Part shown: positions 42,731 through 47,406 of the stretch, one piece after another
Position numbering within the stretch: the first letter of the stretch is position 1
Layout of the letters: the number at the start of each line of letters is the position of its first letter
NCBI GenBank assembly: GCA_034926675.1
Contig: JAYFQW010000035.1
Coordinates: 1-47,406 of the forward strand
Origin: Clostridia bacterium
GTDB lineage: Bacteria; Bacillota; DTU025
DNA: 47,406 nucleotides
Reading direction: 5' to 3'
Position numbers and translations under genes: made by a program
The notes under the pieces: generated by a model
Told to the model about the DNA's origin: nothing
What the model saw: the letters and a program-made list of their open reading frames with translations, nothing else
The model's database searches: none

Positions 42731-42802
42731 CGCTTCTGCGTATTTTCGGCATCTCCTTCAAAGCCATCGGCCCCGATGCTCGCCCCCTAGAGGCCGAGCC
42801 GA

Positions 42803-43015
42803 TCATATTCCTCCCACGTGGGCTCCTGCCCCCGCTTGGTTCAGGGGGGACGCCAGGCTGCCCCTGATGATCGGCGCGAGCATCAGGCCCATTATCACCA
42901 GCGTTGTGATCTCGTTCTTACCGCACCTGCGGCAGGAACACCTATGCCGCACATGCTCCAATAACCTCCTAATCTTGGGGAGCAGCTCGGCGTCTTGTTT
43001 GCGCAGCCGCCCGAG
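42803..43015 (-). pseudogene. IS66-family transposase fragment
   Basis: About 70 codons readable without a stop until TGA at 42803. The centre reads LLEHVRHRCSCRRCGKNEIT then MGLMLAPIIRGSLASP, matching the zinc-binding segment and the GSLASPS block of IS66 transposases (normally about 500 residues). Both flanks are gone, and the C-terminal end after SLASP is unrelated. No intact IS66 genes (tnpB or the small accessory ORFs) are nearby. A decayed insertion. Confidence 0.7.
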
Positions 43016-43043
43016 TTGTAGTTGGTGGGTGGAATGGTATAAT
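43016..43043 (+). promoter_or_regulatory. promoter of the serine hydrolase gene
   Basis: TTGTAG (43016-43021), a 16-base spacer, TATAAT (43038-43043), 80 bases ahead of the GTG start. The -10 is perfect, the -35 moderate. Confidence 0.6.
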
Positions 43044-43123
43044 CAAAATACAATTGGCGGCGCGACGACACCACCCACAGAGGCACAGGGAGGCGCCTGT
43101 CCGCCGTTTGGGAGGATCGCTAA

Positions 43124-45232
43124 GTGAGAATGGGCACTCGGAACAAGCTCCATCTGCTGCTTGTGTTGTTGCTGGTTATGATCGCGCTGTTAGTGCCTTT
43201 CACATTCACCTCCGGCGCCGCGGGCTCGCCCGAGGCCTACCTTGGGCTCGCTGCTTTGGCGCAGCAGAAAGCCGATACCCTCGTGAGTGTCTTTGGAGTC
43301 ACCAGTGTTCAATACGCCGTAATATCCCAGGGCGAGACCATGCTCTCGGGCAGCGCCGGGGTATATAGCCGCACCGAGGATAAGCCCATCACGGCCGATA
43401 CCATGTATGGGATCGGATCCACCAGCAAGATGTTCACCGCCGCCGCGGTTATGCTCCTGGTGGATCGGGGCCTGATAGATCTGGATGCTCCTATCACTAC
43501 ATACATCCCGGAATTCATCATGGCTGACCGGCGCTATACCCAAATCACCGTCCGTATGCTGCTTAACCACTCGTCCGGCCTGATGGGCTCCACTTTTCGC
43601 AATGCATTCCTGTTCAACGATGGCGATCAGATGGCACAAGAGCAGCTCATCGCTGCTCTTGCAGGTCAGCGGCTCAAAGCAGACCCCGGTGAGTTCTCAG
43701 TGTACTGCAATGATGGTTTCACCCTGGCCGAGCTGATAGTAGAGAGGGTCAGCGGCGAGAGCTTCACCGATTTCATCAAAGCTAACATTACTGTCCCGCT
43801 TGGGATGAGCCATACGGCCACGCCGCAAAGCGATTTCGATCGCTCCGGCCTGGCCAGGACGTATGTCGATGTGGCCGGCGACCGCGAAGTGATCGAATCA
43901 CTGGGCGTGATAGGAACGGGCGGAATCTGTTCTACGGCCGAAGATCTATGCAAGTTCGCCGGAATCTTCATGGATGACCCTGGTTACGCACTCGCCCGGG
44001 GCATGCTTTCGGCCCAATCTCGCAGTGCTATGGCCGCTGCTGAATGCGAGAACGGAATCTGGCCCGAGCGGGGTCCGAGCATATTCAACTACGGTCTCGG
44101 CTGGGATTCTGTGAACACCTACCCCTTCAGCGCCTACGGCATCACAGCCGTCGCTAAAGGCGGCGACACCCAGCAATACCATTCTACCCTGCTCGTCTTG
44201 CCCGCTTACGATCTTGCGGCGGCGCTTGTATCATCGGGCGGATCCAGCACCATGAATCTGATCGTTGCAGGCGAACTGCTACAGCATGTGCTGGAATCAA
44301 GAGGCGCCCTCACCGCAGCTAGGCCCGAGATGCCAGGCGGTGCGCCCGCAGTCGCGCCTATGCCGCCCACCTTTTTGGGATATTCAGGGCTGTATGGGAA
44401 CGCATCCTTCCTCAGCTCAGTGGATCTTGCCGCTGATGGATCGTTATCCATCGCTGCGCTCGGCGACGATGCCCGGCCCGTCGAGAAACTGGTATACGTA
44501 GGCGGCGGCGTATTCACCTCCGCAGAGGGCAACAAACAGATGAGCTTTGTAACAGAATCGAACGGCCATACTTACATAAGGCGGGTGGCGCACCAAGATG
44601 TGCCCGGCCTGGGGCTTGCGGCGATAACAGAATACTCCATGCAGAAGCTCGCGCCGGCAGAGGTCGACGAGAGCACACGAAAGGCCTGGTGTGAGAGGGA
44701 TGGAGTGAGCTACTATCCGGTAAACGAGAAGTTTAGCTCGCAGTACTATGCGCAGCCTGGCAACGCTATGACAATCTCGTTATCGAAGGAGCAGCCCGGA
44801 TACGTTGGAACGCTGCAGATCATCGACGAGAACAACGCGGCGTCGCCCATGCAGATCCCGGGAATGGGCGGGCGCGACCTTGTCGATCTCACATTCTATG
44901 TGCAGGATGGCAGGGAGTACATGAAGGCCACTAACATGGTCTACGTAAGTGAGAAGAGTATGGATGTCCTCCCCACAGGCCAGAGCGCCACGTACACAAT
45001 AGGCCCGGATGGCCACGGGATATGGCATCGTATCACCAATGTCGGCGACGACAAAACGATCATCGTGAGCGTGCCCAGGCAGGGTTCTTTTGCGGTATAC
45101 GAGAACGGAAAGTGCATTGAGTTCTCGTGGATAACCGGCCATTGCGAAGCGAGACTGCCGGCCGAAGGCATGATCGTGTTCGCCGGCGCGCCTGGCGCAG
45201 TTTTCGAGGTGAGTTTCGAAACGGCCGAATAG
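43124..45232 (+). CDS. membrane-anchored serine hydrolase, class C beta-lactamase / penicillin-binding family
   Basis: 702 residues. N-terminal signal or anchor (LHLLLVLLLVMIALLVPFTFT), then the beta-lactamase-like domain: active-site SxxK as STSKM in GIGSTSKMFTAAAVMLL, the second motif as YCN in FSVYCNDGFTLAELI, and an expected KTG/HxG third motif represented by KGG (AVAKGGDTQQYHST). The last 250 residues form a beta-rich C-terminal extension ending EVSFETAE. Family members hydrolyse D-amino peptides, esters or lactams; the substrate is unknown. GTG 43124 behind GGAGG (spacing 8). It stands alone among IS remnants, but its base composition is like the core genome. Confidence 0.85.
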   Translation: MRMGTRNKLHLLLVLLLVMIALLVPFTFTSGAAGSPEAYLGLAALAQQKADTLVSVFGVTSVQYAVISQGETMLSGSAGVYSRTEDKPITADTMYGIGSTSKMFTAAAVMLLVDRGLIDLDAPITTYIPEFIMADRRYTQITVRMLLNHSSGLMGSTFRNAFLFNDGDQMAQEQLIAALAGQRLKADPGEFSVYCNDGFTLAELIVERVSGESFTDFIKANITVPLGMSHTATPQSDFDRSGLARTYVDVAGDREVIESLGVIGTGGICSTAEDLCKFAGIFMDDPGYALARGMLSAQSRSAMAAAECENGIWPERGPSIFNYGLGWDSVNTYPFSAYGITAVAKGGDTQQYHSTLLVLPAYDLAAALVSSGGSSTMNLIVAGELLQHVLESRGALTAARPEMPGGAPAVAPMPPTFLGYSGLYGNASFLSSVDLAADGSLSIAALGDDARPVEKLVYVGGGVFTSAEGNKQMSFVTESNGHTYIRRVAHQDVPGLGLAAITEYSMQKLAPAEVDESTRKAWCERDGVSYYPVNEKFSSQYYAQPGNAMTISLSKEQPGYVGTLQIIDENNAASPMQIPGMGGRDLVDLTFYVQDGREYMKATNMVYVSEKSMDVLPTGQSATYTIGPDGHGIWHRITNVGDDKTIIVSVPRQGSFAVYENGKCIEFSWITGHCEARLPAEGMIVFAGAPGAVFEVSFETAE

Positions 45233-45339
45233 CATACAACGCAGGCATGCCGTTGTCCGTCCGATGTGAATGCAGAGGTACGCCAGATCATCGGCATTGT
45301 GGAGAGATTGCTTGCGTTCGACCTGTTCCGCTGGGTATC

Positions 45340-45629
45340 CCGACTGGCACATGGATCTTCGATGCGAAATTCCGCTTGGATACGCAAACCGATGGCGATG
45401 GCACCGCCAAGTTCGGTGACATCTGCAAGATGCACGCGTACCACGATGCACTGCTGCGGTGTATCCCGGGGATGAGCGGATCATGTACAGCCCCACCCGC
45501 GGACAACTGGGCCCCGAGGTCGCAGTGGCCGTTGACGGCGTGGGAGCCATCCCTGCACGGCCAGGCGAGGGCGTGTTGAGCGCCGCGGTGCGTGATGCTG
45601 TGCGCGAGTTGCTTGGTCTGAGAGCATAG
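45340..45629 (+). pseudogene. C-terminal remnant of a DUF2357-type PD-(D/E)xK nuclease
   Basis: The frame reads GTWIFDAKFRLDTQTDGDG then GDICKMHAYHDALLR, matching the D-x-K catalytic strand and the DIxKMHAYxDA helix of DUF2357 restriction-like proteins (McrC-like nucleases). At about 45460 the frame shifts; from there VYPGDERIMYSPTRGQLGPE and VREALLGL-like end continue in another frame to TAG at 45627. The N-terminal several hundred residues are missing. Inactive. Upstream bases 45233-45339 hold nothing else that I recognise. Confidence 0.7.
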
Positions 45630-45658
45630 GCGGCGCCGGCTCCGGGCAGGGTGATTCC

Positions 45659-46057
45659 GTGAAGGTCAGCTTGCTAGCGGGCAAGATATCGGCGCCATTC
45701 CGAGCCTTTGTGCTAAGCCGAGAAACAAAGTGGTATGTCGTGTATCACGACTATGGTGACTTAACGGCGGAAGAAAGGCTGCGATTGAGTGCTTGCTTAT
45801 CCGTTAAGCACGGTATGCCAAATCAAGGCGAATTTGGTTGTTTGGAACTTGCGGGCGGGCATTATGCAGTCGGCACATTCCTGCTGAGATCTGACGAATA
45901 TCAGCGCGTTTGGAACTACATGCTTTCAAAATGGCTCCCAGATAGCGGTTATTTACCAGACGAAAGCTTTTGTTTTGAGTATTATCCAAATCAGGAAATG
46001 GAAAATGTACAATTGAAGCATATTGTTGAGATGCTTATACCAATGAAGTCTTTATGA
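45659..46057 (+). CDS. GyrI-like small-molecule-binding domain protein
   Basis: 132 residues. AraC effector-binding/GyrI fold: KWYVVYHDYGDLTAEERLRL, SACLSVKHGMPNQGEFGCLE, LAGGHYAVGTFLLRSDEYQR, VWNYMLSKWLPDSGYLPDES and FCFEYYPN follow the family pattern (two SHS2 repeats). No DNA-binding domain is present; stand-alone versions bind small molecules or protect gyrase. GTG 45659 follows AGGGTG. Codon use is much more AT-rich than the genes before 45.2 kb, pointing to horizontal origin. Confidence 0.8.
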   Translation: MKVSLLAGKISAPFRAFVLSRETKWYVVYHDYGDLTAEERLRLSACLSVKHGMPNQGEFGCLELAGGHYAVGTFLLRSDEYQRVWNYMLSKWLPDSGYLPDESFCFEYYPNQEMENVQLKHIVEMLIPMKSL

Positions 46058-46116
46058 ATATTAGGTGAATTGGTAGGCATTGTGTCATAATAAAGTTTAC
46101 GGAGTGATATGGGAAA

Positions 46117-46779
46117 ATGATGAGTTATTATGTCAATGCTGAAAAGATAAATCTTAATGAGTTGCGGAAAAGGATTGAGGATACCGATTTGGTTCCAAGT
46201 CGCAGTTGTCTACTGGAAGATATTAGTAGTCGTTTTGAGGCATTAAAAGAGAACGGATATGTTACGTTTGCGGATTTGCGCAGCGCTTTGAAAAACGCAA
46301 AAAATATCCCCTCAATTTCAGAAAAAACGGGTATACCATCCGAATATCTAGCATTGCTCAGACGGGAAATAGAAAGCTATTTCCCAAAACCGTTTCCAAT
46401 TAGTTCATTCGACTGGCTTCCGGAAATAGATATTGAGAAACTGGAAAAGCAGGGGTATAAGAATACCGCTTTACTTTTTGACGCACTTAATCCTCCAGAA
46501 AAAAGAGAAGAATTGCAAACTGCTCTTGGAATCAGTCATCAAGTTATTGATGAGCTTTCCCGTCTTGTGAATCTCACAAGAATACAGTGGACTAGCCCAA
46601 CGGCGGCGAGAATGCTGGTCGATGTCGGCTATTATGACGCAAAAAGCGTATCCGAGGCGGATGCGGACATAATGTGCAACGAACTGGATAAAGTAAACAA
46701 GGATAGTAATTACTTCAAAGGAAAAATTGGGCTTAGGGATATCAAGCGATGGATTCACGCCGCATCCTACGTTTCGTGA
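46117..46779 (+). CDS. DUF4332-like helix-hairpin-helix protein
   Basis: 220 residues, all-helical. Repeated units end in phrases such as SISEKTGIPSEYLALLRREI and LQTALGISHQVIDELSRLVN, then LTRIQWTSPTAARMLVDVGY, AKSVSEADADIMCNELDKVN, reminiscent of the tandem helix-hairpin-helix motifs of DUF4332 proteins (nucleic-acid or polymer contact suggested, function unknown). ATG 46117 with GGGAAA just upstream and GGAG further away. About 40% GC, far below the rest of the window: recently acquired. It is followed directly by an IS256 remnant. Confidence 0.7.
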   Translation: MMSYYVNAEKINLNELRKRIEDTDLVPSRSCLLEDISSRFEALKENGYVTFADLRSALKNAKNIPSISEKTGIPSEYLALLRREIESYFPKPFPISSFDWLPEIDIEKLEKQGYKNTALLFDALNPPEKREELQTALGISHQVIDELSRLVNLTRIQWTSPTAARMLVDVGYYDAKSVSEADADIMCNELDKVNKDSNYFKGKIGLRDIKRWIHAASYVS

Positions 46780-46793
46780 TACATCAAATAATG

Positions 46794-47406
46794 TATCACT
46801 GCTGGACATTCTCCGCCGGATGGGGATGGACGAGGACGCTGATTTTCTCAGGGACGGCGCACAGCTTCTGACTCAAAGGCTCATTGAACTGGAAGCTATG
46901 GAAAGGATCGGAGCGGACAGATACGAGAGAACGTCGGAGAGATCAACGTACCGGAATGGCTATCGGTCCAGACCCGGGGAAACGAGAGTAGGCAGTCTGG
47001 ATCTCAGGATACCCAAACTCAGGGAGGGAACGTTCTTTCCAAGCTTCCTGTCGCAGGCTTAGCGGAGTGAAGCTCGTGATAAGCGATACCCACGAAGGAC
47101 TGAAGAAAGCGATACAGAAGGCTTTCCTAGGGCGTCGTGGCAAAGGTGCACGGTGCATTTCATGCGCAACGCGCTTGCCCATGTGCCCGGGCCGCGCAGC
47201 AAATGGTTGCAGCCTACATCCGGACGATATTCGCTCAACAAACCCTCTTGAGAAGCTGAACAAGGAGATCAAGCGCCGCGCGGACGTAGTAGGCATTTTC
47301 GCTAACTCCGATTCAGCGCTCAGGCTTCTTGGATCGGTGATGATAGAGCAGAACGATGAGTGGATCGTACTGCGCAGGTATTTCAGCCAGAAATCCATGG
47401 GCAAGC
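46794..47406 (+). pseudogene. IS256-family transposase remnant (Transposase_mut), runs off the window
   Basis: The N-terminal part reads SLLDILRRMGMDEDADFLRD, GADRYERTSERSTYRNGYR and LRIPKLREGTFFPSFLSQ, all IS256-like, up to a stop at 47062. Immediately after, in another frame, GVKLVISDTHEGLKKAIQK follows, so the internal part with the first catalytic Asp region is deleted. Later pieces (VHFMRNALAHVP, then MVAAYIRTIFAQ, then STNPLEKLNKEIKRRADVVG) sit in different frames, which means at least two more frameshifts. The 3' end continues beyond the window. No functional transposase. Confidence 0.85.

Noticed and set aside
42470-47406. att-site repeat of the tRNA-Arg 3' end
   Set aside because: No second copy of the tRNA 3' part was found in the window.

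Overview
The window looks like high-GC chromosome from an anaerobic Bacillota (Firmicutes) bacterium that probably has an outer membrane. Firmicute signs are the tig-clpP-clpX-lonB-lon protease cluster with a membrane-anchored LonB, a T-box leader on valS, Rex, an HATPase/DRTGG/PHP redox-sensing operon around a sensory-type [FeFe]-hydrogenase, and very strong Shine-Dalgarno sites that often precede TTG or GTG starts. Outer-membrane signs are a secretin (34964-36217), two secreted proteins that read as beta-barrels (16641-17891, 33565-34962) and a hexaheme cytochrome. A diderm lineage such as Limnochordia would fit, but I cannot fix the taxon from sequence alone.

Layout. 1-1.9 kb: debris, with an hsdM gene cut off next to an IS256-like terminal repeat and three IS21-like end repeats. 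1.9-9.2 kb (all minus): SPOR protein, DRTGG protein, anti-sigma-type ATPase, sensory hydrogenase, second DRTGG protein, PHP protein, second ATPase, RseC-like protein, Rex and a hexaheme cytochrome, tightly packed with several ATGA overlaps. 8.4-14.3 kb: T-box-valS-nth-folC-P-loop ATPase. 14.4-19.4 kb: EF-G paralogue, barrel protein and a cyclic-2,3-diphosphoglycerate-synthetase-like GTPase. 19.7-27.5 kb: lon, lonB and tig-clpP-clpX, each unit closed by a hairpin. 27.7-29 kb: tRNA-Arg(TCG), an MNT/HEPN toxin-antitoxin pair and tRNA-His. 29.1-32.9 kb (plus): K+ channel subunit, phosphatase and GH13 amylase.

32.9-41.7 kb (minus) is the most striking part. Four small signal-peptide proteins of pilin-like design, a multi-Ig chaperone-like protein, a secretin, a barrel-like protein and a BTAD regulator with a degenerate GGDEF domain lie together, and a well-formed c-di-GMP-I (GEMM) riboswitch sits directly in front of the first secreted gene. 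I read this as a c-di-GMP-controlled surface or pilus assembly locus in which a secretin may take the place of an usher; that is inference.

42.4-47.4 kb: tRNA-Arg(TCT) marks the edge of an accessory region with IS66 and IS256 transposase remnants, a second copy (inverted) of the IS256-like terminal repeat, a serine hydrolase, a broken DUF2357-type nuclease, and two AT-richer genes (GyrI-like, DUF4332-like). No rRNA genes, CRISPR arrays or replication origin were seen.
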